A stretch of DNA of 64,000 nucleotides from Pseudochrobactrum kiredjianiae (GTDB lineage Bacteria > Pseudomonadota > Alphaproteobacteria > Rhizobiales > Rhizobiaceae). This document shows positions 26,204 to 34,241 of this stretch, piece after piece (the stretch's first letter is position 1; every line of letters begins with the position of its first letter). Where the stretch lies: NCBI RefSeq assembly GCF_030362795.1, contig NZ_JAUCBM010000008.1, positions 1 to 64,000 on the forward strand. The letters run 5' to 3'. The position numbers and the translations under genes are program-made. The notes beneath the pieces were generated by a model. It was not told the DNA's origin. It did no database searches and was given only the letters and a program-made list of their open reading frames with translations.

Positions 26204-27226
26204 ATGAAAAAGCATCGCGCTTTTATTCTGTCCCTTGCTGCCGGTATTGTTTTGGCATCAAGTGCTTATGCACAAACGGAACTATCTGTTTATACCGCTT
26301 TTGAGGCTGTTGATTTACAACGCTTTGCAGAAGCTTTCAACAAAGATCATCCGGATATTAAAGTGAACTGGGTTCGTGACTCAACCGGTGTCATGACCGC
26401 CAAATTGCTGGCTGAGAAAAATAATCCGAAAGCCGATATCGTCTGGGGTATCGCTGCCACATCACTGCTAATCCTTAAAAATGAAGGTATGCTCGAGCCT
26501 TACACGCCCAAAGATGTTGATAAGCTTGACCCGCGTTTTGTAGACAAGGATCGTCCGACCAGCTGGATTGGTCTTGATGCCTATGTTGCCGCCATTTGTT
26601 TCAATACGGTTGAAGCTGAGAAGCTTGGTCTGAAGCCGCCGAAAAGCTGGAAAGATCTCACTAAGCCTGAATATAAAGGCCATGTGGTGATGCCTAATCC
26701 GGCATCCTCCGGTACAGGTTTCCTTGATGTTTCATCATGGTTGCAGATGTTCGGTGAAAAGGGTGGCTGGGACTATATGGACGGCCTGCATGAGAATATC
26801 GCCAACTATACACATTCAGGTTCCAAGCCATGTAAAATGGCGGGTGCGGGTGAAGTGCCGATTGGCGTTTCCTTTGAGTTTCCGGCCTCTCAGGTAAAGA
26901 GTGCCGGTGCGCCAGTGGATATTATCTTCCCTGAGGAAGGCTCCGGCTGGGAGTCCGAGGCTGTGGCGATTATGGCGGGTACCCAGAATATGGATGCTGC
27001 CAAAACGCTGATGGACTGGACATTGACCCCGAATGCCATGGAAGCGCTAAACAAGAGTTTCGCCGTGGTGGCACTGCCGGGTATTGCCAAGCCGGTAGAG
27101 CATATTCCTGCTGATCTTGAAAAGAAGATGATCAAAAACGATCTGGAATGGGCGGCGAATAACCGCAAAGCCATTCTGGAAGAATGGTCGAAACGCTACG
27201 ATTCAAAATCTGAATCCAAAGGCTGA
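26204..27226 (+). CDS. aepX: 2-aminoethylphosphonate ABC transporter substrate-binding protein
   Basis: This periplasmic binding protein of 340 residues starts with a Sec signal peptide (KKHRAFILSLAAGIVLASSA, cut after AYA). The mature part (TELSVYTAFEAVDLQRFAEAF) matches the iron/AEP branch of class II binding proteins. I choose the ATG at 26204 because GGGGAA lies seven bases upstream and the signal begins there; an ATG at 26189 has no site. Context with phnWAY and the fused permease supports AEP as ligand. The AepX name follows the characterised AepXVW system and is by homology and context. Confidence 0.85.
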   Translation: MKKHRAFILSLAAGIVLASSAYAQTELSVYTAFEAVDLQRFAEAFNKDHPDIKVNWVRDSTGVMTAKLLAEKNNPKADIVWGIAATSLLILKNEGMLEPYTPKDVDKLDPRFVDKDRPTSWIGLDAYVAAICFNTVEAEKLGLKPPKSWKDLTKPEYKGHVVMPNPASSGTGFLDVSSWLQMFGEKGGWDYMDGLHENIANYTHSGSKPCKMAGAGEVPIGVSFEFPASQVKSAGAPVDIIFPEEGSGWESEAVAIMAGTQNMDAAKTLMDWTLTPNAMEALNKSFAVVALPGIAKPVEHIPADLEKKMIKNDLEWAANNRKAILEEWSKRYDSKSESKG

Positions 27227-27338
27227 TCAGGGTGTCGTTTCATTGAGCAGCGTGAGTTTCGTCATCTGTATCATTTCGGATGGATGGCGGTTCTCATATG
27301 AAACGAAGCTGCTCTAGCAGACACGCATAATGCGACTG

Positions 27339-27361
27339 CGAACGCGGATTTTCCGCGTTCG
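27339..27361 (+). other. intercistronic stem-loop between AEP binding-protein and ATPase genes
   Basis: A 10-bp perfect GC-rich stem (CGAACGCGGA with TCCGCGTTCG) has a three-base loop and lies 17 bases before the ATPase start. It mirrors the hairpin at 10420-10454 in the other importer operon and may set the higher level of the binding protein. Confidence 0.6.
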
Positions 27362-27377
27362 TTCAGGGAGTGTGAAC

Positions 27378-28577
27378 ATGTCAGTCCAGAGGAATGAATT
27401 CGTGAAACATGAAATGGCGACAGGTGCGGTTCGGATCGGTCAGCATGGGCTTAATGCTGATGATACGACAGCCAACAAACAGGAATATCTCAAAGTTGGC
27501 GGTCTCTGGAAAGCTTTCGGAGAGTTTTATGCCCTGAAGGATATTAATCTTGAAATCAGGGAAGGTGAGTTCGTCTGTTTTCTCGGGCCTTCAGGCTGTG
27601 GCAAAACCACACTTTTACGCGCTATTGCGGGGCTGGATTTACAAACAAGAGGCACAGTTCATCAGGCATCAAAAGATATTTCCGATCTGCCGCCGGCACA
27701 ACGTGATTACGGGATTGTCTTTCAGTCTTATGCTCTGTTTCCCAATCTGACGATTGAAAAAAATATCGCCTTCGGGCTTGAAAACATGAAGAAATCACGC
27801 GCGGAAATTACGCAGCGTGTTGCAGAATTACTGGAGCTGGTCGGACTGGCGGATCAGGCGAAAAAATATCCGTCGCAATTGTCCGGTGGCCAGCAGCAGC
27901 GTATTGCGCTGGCACGCGCGATTGCGATTTCTCCTGGCCTTTTGCTGCTCGATGAACCGCTTTCTGCGCTCGATGCTAAAGTGCGCGTTCACTTGCGCCA
28001 TGAGATTAAAGAGCTGCAACGCAAGCTCGGTGTAACGACAATCATGGTCACCCACGATCAGGAAGAAGCGCTGGCTATGGCTGATCGGATTGTGGTGATG
28101 AACAAAGGGACAATCGAGCAGATAGGCACGCCGCTTGAGGTCTATCGTCAGCCGAGCAGCCTATTTGTTGCAGACTTCATCGGGGAGACCAATAAATATC
28201 CGGTCAGGATTGGTGCGGAAGGCACAGCCGTTTCGGGCGATCTGGTATTGCAATGTCATGACCATAATCTGGCAGAGGGCAGTGATGCGATTGTGGTGAT
28301 CCGCCCGAATGATGTGATCCCTCATGGCCGCGCGCTGGATACCAGCTCATCTGCCGGTAACGGAGAAAATCTGATTGAGGTGCAGATTGAGAGCATGGAA
28401 TTTCTTGGCTCGTTCTGGCGCACACATATGCGTAGTACGTATTTGCAAAACCAGCAATTGATCGCGGATTTTTCCATTAATGCGGAGCGTCGTCTCGGCC
28501 TGACAGAGGGTATGACCATTCTGGTGGAACTGCCGAAAAGCCGTTTGCTGATTTTTGACGGAAAGGGCAAGCGATGA
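27378..28577 (+). CDS. aepV: 2-aminoethylphosphonate ABC transporter ATP-binding protein
   Basis: This 399-residue ATPase of the AEP importer has Walker A GPSGCGKTTLLRAI, Q-loop FQSYALFPN, signature LSGGQQQRIALARA, Walker B LLLLDEPLSALD and switch VTHDQEEAL, then a TOBE-like C-terminal domain. The start at 27378 has AGGGAG eight bases upstream; the longer frame reads through the hairpin at 27339-27361 and is rejected. An N-terminal extension of about 35 residues precedes the first strand (YLKVGGLWKAFG). The stop overlaps the permease start by four bases. Confidence 0.88.
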   Translation: MSVQRNEFVKHEMATGAVRIGQHGLNADDTTANKQEYLKVGGLWKAFGEFYALKDINLEIREGEFVCFLGPSGCGKTTLLRAIAGLDLQTRGTVHQASKDISDLPPAQRDYGIVFQSYALFPNLTIEKNIAFGLENMKKSRAEITQRVAELLELVGLADQAKKYPSQLSGGQQQRIALARAIAISPGLLLLDEPLSALDAKVRVHLRHEIKELQRKLGVTTIMVTHDQEEALAMADRIVVMNKGTIEQIGTPLEVYRQPSSLFVADFIGETNKYPVRIGAEGTAVSGDLVLQCHDHNLAEGSDAIVVIRPNDVIPHGRALDTSSSAGNGENLIEVQIESMEFLGSFWRTHMRSTYLQNQQLIADFSINAERRLGLTEGMTILVELPKSRLLIFDGKGKR

Positions 28578-30595
28578 GTGCTGTAAGTGATTATCACGCT
28601 GCTCCGGTGATGCCTGCAGGAAAGGCTATCCGTCAGAAAGTCAGCTCGGATGATTGGATCAAACGCGGTATGATGCTGATTATCGGCGCATATCTGCTGG
28701 TGACATTGGCCGCGCCGCTCTATGTGATGTTATCCAAATCCTTTGCCAGCTATCAGTTTCAGTTGGAGAATTATGAAGTTCAGATTGGTGACGGCAAAGG
28801 AAACTGGGCTCCGGCACAATCTTTGGGTCAGTTGAATGCTGAACTGAAAACGATTTCATCCGAAGAATTGGCAACATCCAATAGTGGTCGCCTGTCTCCG
28901 GTGGCATTGTTTCCGGATTTCAGTTTTCGCGGGGCTGAACATTACCGCATCCGTGGTCTGACGGATGACAGCTGGTTTCTGATCGGTTCTGCTCCATATC
29001 GTGGGCAGGAATGGCAGGAGGTGGATTCTAATAATTTCCGCCGTGTCATGCTGATGCCGCAGCAGACCACAGGTCTGGATAATTACCGGACTTATTTCAC
29101 ATCGCCGGCACTGTTTCAGTCGATCAAAAATTCACTGGTGATTGCGTTAATCAGCATGGTGCTGACCGTGTCGCTGGCTTTTGGTTTTTCCTATGCGCTG
29201 AACCGTTCAAAAATGCGCTTTAAAGGCTTCTTCAAACTGGTCGCCGTTATGCCCATTCTGGTGCCGTCACTCTTGCCGGGTATTGCGCTGATCTATCTGT
29301 TCGGTAATCAGGGGATTTTAAAGGAGCTGCTGTTTGGCCTGCCGATTTACGGACCGCTGGGTATCGTGCTGGGTTCGGTTTTCTTTACGTTTCCGCATGC
29401 GCTGATGATTATTTCAACGGCTCTGGCCGTATCTGATGCTCGTCATTATGAGGCGGCAGATTCCCTGCGCGCTAGCAAATGGCGCACGTTCTGGACAGTG
29501 ACGGTGCCGGGTGCCCGTTATGGTTTGATCTCTGCTGCTTTTGTTGTGTTCAATCTGGTCATCACAGATTTTGGCCTGCCAAAGGTTATCGGCGGTCAGT
29601 ATAATGTGCTGGCGGTGGATATTTATAAGCAGGTGATCGGCCAGCAGAATTTTGAAATCGGTGCTGTTGTCTCCGTGATGTTGCTGTTTCCGGCGATTAT
29701 CGCATTCGCTGTTGACCGGTTTATTCAGCGCAAGCAGGTCGCTTTGTTATCCGCACGCGCTGTACCGTTTTCTCCGAAAAAGAAACCGCTGTTTGATAAT
29801 CTGTGCTTGCTTTACTGCACTCTGATCGGGCTGTTCATCACCGGACTTCTGCTGGTTTGTCAGTTGGCAGCTATCGTTAAATTCTGGCCATATGATATGA
29901 GCCTGAGCCTGCGCAATTTTGATTTCGGACGGATGGATGGCGGTGGCTGGAGTTCCTATTTCAACTCTATTCAGCTGGCTTTTTTGACGGCTATTATCGG
30001 CACAGTGGTTGTGTTTGTTGGTGCCTATGCGGTTGAGAAAACTGAGGGCTTTGCTAAAGGTCGTGCTTTGTTTCAGTTTCTGGCTATGTTGCCGATGGCT
30101 GTGCCGGGTATGGTGCTGGGGCTTGCCTATATCTTCTTCTTCAACAATCCTGCCAATCCGTTAAGCGGCATTTATGGAACGATGATTATTCTCGTCATTT
30201 GTACCGTAACGCATTTTTACACAGTTTCTCATTTGACGGCACTGACCGCACTGAAACAAATGGACCCGGAATTTGAATCGGTTTCGGCGTCACTAAAACA
30301 GCCGTTCTATAAATTATTTGCACGGGTGACGGTGCCGGTGTGTCTGCCAGCTATTCTGGATATCTCGATCTATCTGTTTGTCAATGCGATGACGACAGTA
30401 TCAGCCGTCGTGTTTCTGTATTCTGCCCATACAACGCTCGCTTCTGTAGCTGTGTTGAATATGGATGATGCAGGGGATGTGGCGCCTGCCGCCGCAATGG
30501 GGATGATGATCTTCTATACCAATGTTGCAGCGCGACTGGTGCATTATGGCTTGTCGCAAATGCTGCTGCGTAAAACACAGAAGTGGCGAATGTAG
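28574..30595 (+). CDS. aepW: 2-aminoethylphosphonate ABC transporter permease, fused double-domain
   Basis: This inner-membrane protein of 673 residues carries two permease domains in one chain, each with an EAA loop (EAADSLRASKWRTFWTV near residue 300 and FESVSASLKQPFYKLFARV near 575). Such fusions are known for AEP and iron importers. Between the first helix (about 32-54) and the first permease domain (from about 185) lies a hydrophilic segment of about 130 residues, predicted periplasmic. It makes the protein longer than the family's usual roughly 560. Translation is coupled to the ATPase by ATGA. Confidence 0.87.
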   Translation: MSAVSDYHAAPVMPAGKAIRQKVSSDDWIKRGMMLIIGAYLLVTLAAPLYVMLSKSFASYQFQLENYEVQIGDGKGNWAPAQSLGQLNAELKTISSEELATSNSGRLSPVALFPDFSFRGAEHYRIRGLTDDSWFLIGSAPYRGQEWQEVDSNNFRRVMLMPQQTTGLDNYRTYFTSPALFQSIKNSLVIALISMVLTVSLAFGFSYALNRSKMRFKGFFKLVAVMPILVPSLLPGIALIYLFGNQGILKELLFGLPIYGPLGIVLGSVFFTFPHALMIISTALAVSDARHYEAADSLRASKWRTFWTVTVPGARYGLISAAFVVFNLVITDFGLPKVIGGQYNVLAVDIYKQVIGQQNFEIGAVVSVMLLFPAIIAFAVDRFIQRKQVALLSARAVPFSPKKKPLFDNLCLLYCTLIGLFITGLLLVCQLAAIVKFWPYDMSLSLRNFDFGRMDGGGWSSYFNSIQLAFLTAIIGTVVVFVGAYAVEKTEGFAKGRALFQFLAMLPMAVPGMVLGLAYIFFFNNPANPLSGIYGTMIILVICTVTHFYTVSHLTALTALKQMDPEFESVSASLKQPFYKLFARVTVPVCLPAILDISIYLFVNAMTTVSAVVFLYSAHTTLASVAVLNMDDAGDVAPAAAMGMMIFYTNVAARLVHYGLSQMLLRKTQKWRM

Positions 30596-30624
30596 AATTA
30601 TGCGCCTTTAACGACCGGTAGTTA

Positions 30625-30684
30625 CAGAATATGTTGCATTGCGTGGCTGTTTTTGATTAAAGGTCACAAAATGCAACATTTCTG
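30625..30684. promoter_or_regulatory. paired TGTTGCATT inverted repeats upstream of the DeoR gene
   Basis: CAGAATATGTTGCATT (30625-30640) faces AATGCAACATTTCTG (30670-30684), an inverted repeat with one extra base in one arm. The second arm ends 15 bases before the DeoR start. A third TGTTGCATT occurs at 31530-31538 before the next gene, so this is a strong candidate operator for autoregulation. Confidence 0.6.
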
Positions 30685-30699
30685 TGTCGGGAGTTGGCT

Positions 30700-31518
30700 G
30701 TGGTAAAAAAATCATCGCATGTTGAGCAGCATGGTCCGGCAGAGCATCGCATTCTCGCCTCGCAGCGGCATGATGAAATATTACGCAGGCTGAATGAAGA
30801 TGGTGTTGCGGGTATCAGTGAAGTCGCGACATTTTTCGATGTATCGCGGGAAACGATCCGTCGCGATCTGAAATATTTGGCACAGCGCGGGTTAATAACG
30901 CTTGTTCATGGCGGGGCAACAAAGCCCCAGTTGAATGAACCTGCTTTCGGGTTGCGCAGTAAGGAGAATGCCGCAGGAAAAGCGGCAATCGGAAAGGTGG
31001 CCGCCGCTCTGATCCGCTCTGATATGGTGGTTTTCCTTGATTCAGGAACCACAACTTTGGCGCTGGCACAGGCACTGAGCCAGCAAGAGAAAACACCGGA
31101 AAACCTGACAATTTGCACGACAAGTCTGCGGATTGTACTGCAACTTTGCCATATGCAGGGTGTGCGTGTGCATATCCTTGGCGGAGAGATCAATGCAATC
31201 GAAGAATCCACTGGTGGAATTGATGTGCTGAGGGCAGCAGAGAATTTTCGGTTCGATCTGGCTTTTCTTGGTGCCGGTGGCATTACCCCGAATGGGGAGG
31301 TCACTGATTTCACGCGGGATGGTGCCGAGTTACGCTCAAAAATGGCAGTGAGTGCCACTGAGGCGTGGTTTCTTGCAGATGCTGAAAAATTTGGTCGGAT
31401 GACTCCGCTACGGGTTGCACATTTTGAGCAGGCTGCGGGCATTATTACGGATCGCAAGCCTGAGCCACAGTTTTTAACGGCCCTAGCTGAAAAAGGTATC
31501 AAGCTGCACATTACTTAA
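30700..31518 (+). CDS. DeoR-family transcriptional regulator
   Basis: This 272-residue regulator has an N-terminal DeoR winged helix-turn-helix (GISEVATFFDVSRETIRRDL, about residues 40-60) and a C-terminal sensor domain related to ribose-5-phosphate isomerase, with FLDSGTTTLALAQAL and FLGAGGI. The GTG at 30700 has GGGAG six bases upstream and is preferred over the TTG at 30694. The same 9-base motif stands before this gene and before the oxidoreductase at 31595, so it probably controls both. A direct link to phosphonate use is possible but not shown. Confidence 0.87.
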   Translation: MVKKSSHVEQHGPAEHRILASQRHDEILRRLNEDGVAGISEVATFFDVSRETIRRDLKYLAQRGLITLVHGGATKPQLNEPAFGLRSKENAAGKAAIGKVAAALIRSDMVVFLDSGTTTLALAQALSQQEKTPENLTICTTSLRIVLQLCHMQGVRVHILGGEINAIEESTGGIDVLRAAENFRFDLAFLGAGGITPNGEVTDFTRDGAELRSKMAVSATEAWFLADAEKFGRMTPLRVAHFEQAAGIITDRKPEPQFLTALAEKGIKLHIT

Positions 31519-31529
31519 ATGTGATTTTT

Positions 31530-31571
31530 TGTTGCATTTAATGTTGTGTTTTGTGGTTTTATTTTTATACT
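31530..31571 (+). promoter_or_regulatory. promoter of the FAD/GcvT dehydrogenase with DeoR-type site
   Basis: TGTTGCATT at 31530-31538 repeats the arms found before the DeoR gene. Just downstream a plausible -35 TTGTGT (31544-31549) and -10 TATACT (31566-31571) are 16 bases apart. A repressor bound at the motif would sit at the edge of this promoter. Confidence 0.45.
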
Positions 31572-31594
31572 GATCTCAATAGGGGAGTGAGATC

Positions 31595-34075
31595 ATGACG
31601 CAGCATTCAGCAAGCAATAAAGAAATATCGGATAAGTTCCCGTCTCAGGCACGGGTTGTGATTATTGGCGGGGGCATTATCGGTTGCTCCGTTGCCTATC
31701 ATCTGACAAAAGCGGGCTGGACAGATGTCGTGCTGCTTGAGCAGGGCAGCCTGAGTTGCGGGACGACATGGCATGCGGCGGGATTGGTAGGGCAATTACG
31801 CAGCCACGCCAATATGACCGGTCTGATCCGCTATTCCACACAGCTTTATAGTGAACTTGAAGCGGAAACCGGTCTGGCAACTGGCTGGAAAAAATGCGGC
31901 TCTCTGTCCGTAGCACGCACAAAAGACCGTATGACTGTTCTGCAACGCACTGCCGCTTCTGCACGAGCGCAGGGCGTGAACGTCGAGGTGATTTCAGCTC
32001 GTGAAGCCGGTGATCTCTGGCCGGTTATGGCGACAGATGATTTGCAAGGCGCTGTCTGGTTGCCGGATGACGGCAAGGCCAATCCGAGCGATTTGACGCA
32101 ATCTCTGGCGCGCGGTGCACGAATGCGCGGTGCCAAAATATTGGAACGCGTTCAGGTAACCGGTATTACTGTCAAGAATGGCGTGGCCTGCGGTGTTGAG
32201 ACTGAGCGCGGAAATATTGCGGCAGAGATTGTCGTCAATTGTGCAGGGCAATGGGCGCGAAAAGTCGGTCAAATGTGTGGTGTTACGGTTCCGCTGCATT
32301 CGGCCGAGCATATGTATATTGTCACCGGAAAAATTGAAGGCGTGCATCCGGATTTACCGGTCATGCGTGATCCCGATGGTTATATTTATTTCAAGGAAGA
32401 AGTCGGTGGTCTGGTCATGGGGGGCTTTGAACCCCAGGCTAAACCTTGGGGTATGAAGGGCATACCGAATAAATTTGAATTTGCTTTGCTTGAGGATGAT
32501 TGGGATCAGTTTGAGCCGCTGATGGAAAATGCGCTGCTGCGTGTACCGCAATTGGCCAATGCCGAAGTGAAAAAGTTTTACAACGGACCAGAGAGCTTTA
32601 CACCGGATAATAATTTTATACTCGGGGAGGCGCCGGAGCTGAAAAATTTCTTTGTCGGAGCAGGCTTTAATTCCATGGGCATTGCCAGTGCCGGCGGAGC
32701 TGGGCGTGCACTGGCGGAGTGGATTATCAATGGCGCGCCAACAATGGATCTCTGGCCGGTGGATATTCGCCGTTTTGCCGGATTTAATAATAATCAGCGC
32801 TGGTTGCATGATCGGGTCAAAGAAACGCTGGGTTTGCATTATGCTATGCCGTGGCCGAACAGGGAGTTGGATACGGCACGGCCATTTCGGAGGTCACCGC
32901 TTTATCATCTTCTGCAGGCAAAAGGCGCTTGCTTTGGCTCCAAAATGGGCTGGGAACGGGCGAACTGGTTTGCCGATAAAGGGCAACAGCCAGCAACAGT
33001 TTATAGTTTCGGACGGCAAAACTGCCATGATAATGTCGGACGCGAAATGCAGGCGGTACGTGAGCGTGTTGCTTTATTTGACCAGAGTTCTTTCGCGAAA
33101 CTGCTGGTGCAGGGGCGTGATGCTTGCCATGTTTTGAATTATCTTTGTGTGGCCAATATTGATGTACCTGTTGGGACATCAGTATACACCGGTATGCTCA
33201 ATGAGCGCGGTGGCTACGAGACGGATTTGACGGTGTTGCGTCTTGCAGCAGAGAAGTTTCTGATTATTACCGGATCAGCGCAGGCAATCCATGATGCGGA
33301 TTGGATCAACCGGCATATTAAGAGTGACGATCATGCCATTGTCACGGATGTTTCTTCTGCCTATGCGGTACTGGCACTGATGGGGCCAAAATCCCGTGAT
33401 GTGTTGCAAAAACTGAGTGATACAGATTTTACGAATAAGGCATTTCCTTTCGGGCACGTACAGGAGATTGCTCTGGGCTATGCGACAGCCTATGCAAATC
33501 GTATGACCTATGTGGGGGAGCTTGGCTGGGAGTTAATTGTTCCGGTTGAATTTGCAGTCGGTGTTTATGAAGCGTTGCATCAGGCCGGACAAGAGTTTGG
33601 TCTGTCTGATGCCGGATATTATGCACTTGAAGCGCTACGTCTTGAAAAAGGCTATCGCGCATGGAGCCGTGAACTGACACCGGATATAAATCCCTATGAA
33701 GCGGGACTTGGCTTTACCGTGGCAATGGATAAATCTGGCGGTTTTATCGGGCGCGATGCGCTGGCGAAATTCAAAGCTGAAAACAACATCAAACGACGCA
33801 TTGTGCAACTGACACTTGAAGATGGCGATGCCGTTTTATGGGGCGGTGAGCTGATCCTGAGAAATGGTGTGCCTGTCGGGGAAATCCGTTCGGCTGCGCA
33901 TGGCCATACATTAGGATGCGCGGTAGTGCTCGGACAGGTCTCTGATGCAAGCGGCATTGATAAGGACTGGATGGAGCAAGGCAACTTTGAAGTTGATGCA
34001 GCCGGAACGCTCTATCAAGCAAGACTACATCTGCGCAGCCCTTATGATCCGAAATCAGAACGGATAAAAATTTGA
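31595..34075 (+). CDS. FAD-dependent dehydrogenase with C-terminal GcvT domain (sarcosine/dimethylglycine dehydrogenase family)
   Basis: This 826-residue enzyme has an N-terminal DAO-type FAD domain (VVIIGGGIIGCSVAYHL, residues 21-37, followed by GTTWHAAGL, the region where family members attach FAD). A central FAO_M domain and a C-terminal aminomethyltransferase (GCV_T) domain from about residue 420 follow. Relatives oxidise N-methyl groups and pass the one-carbon unit to tetrahydrofolate. Known substrates include dimethylglycine and sarcosine; an N-methylated aminophosphonate is an attractive alternative given the neighbours, but this is speculation. The start has GGGGAGTGAG. It stands alone, apparently under the DeoR regulator. 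Confidence 0.88.
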   Translation: MTQHSASNKEISDKFPSQARVVIIGGGIIGCSVAYHLTKAGWTDVVLLEQGSLSCGTTWHAAGLVGQLRSHANMTGLIRYSTQLYSELEAETGLATGWKKCGSLSVARTKDRMTVLQRTAASARAQGVNVEVISAREAGDLWPVMATDDLQGAVWLPDDGKANPSDLTQSLARGARMRGAKILERVQVTGITVKNGVACGVETERGNIAAEIVVNCAGQWARKVGQMCGVTVPLHSAEHMYIVTGKIEGVHPDLPVMRDPDGYIYFKEEVGGLVMGGFEPQAKPWGMKGIPNKFEFALLEDDWDQFEPLMENALLRVPQLANAEVKKFYNGPESFTPDNNFILGEAPELKNFFVGAGFNSMGIASAGGAGRALAEWIINGAPTMDLWPVDIRRFAGFNNNQRWLHDRVKETLGLHYAMPWPNRELDTARPFRRSPLYHLLQAKGACFGSKMGWERANWFADKGQQPATVYSFGRQNCHDNVGREMQAVRERVALFDQSSFAKLLVQGRDACHVLNYLCVANIDVPVGTSVYTGMLNERGGYETDLTVLRLAAEKFLIITGSAQAIHDADWINRHIKSDDHAIVTDVSSAYAVLALMGPKSRDVLQKLSDTDFTNKAFPFGHVQEIALGYATAYANRMTYVGELGWELIVPVEFAVGVYEALHQAGQEFGLSDAGYYALEALRLEKGYRAWSRELTPDINPYEAGLGFTVAMDKSGGFIGRDALAKFKAENNIKRRIVQLTLEDGDAVLWGGELILRNGVPVGEIRSAAHGHTLGCAVVLGQVSDASGIDKDWMEQGNFEVDAAGTLYQARLHLRSPYDPKSERIKI

Positions 34076-34241
34076 GTTTGACGTCGGATGCCAATTCTTG
34101 CGCGTGAAGATTTTACCTTTATGTTACAGGAAGTGCCAGGGCATATGCTGTGGGTAATAACGACAATGTACAATAAGTACATTTTGGAATTGTAGCTGCT
34201 ATCTCTTGTATGAGCTTCAGATTTTTTGTCGTTGAGTTGCG

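Noticed and set aside
34170-34190. Inverted repeat AATGTAC-AATAA-GTACATT between convergent genes
   Set aside because: The stem is short and AT-rich and has only a short T stretch; it may be a weak 3' end but is not strong enough to call a terminator.
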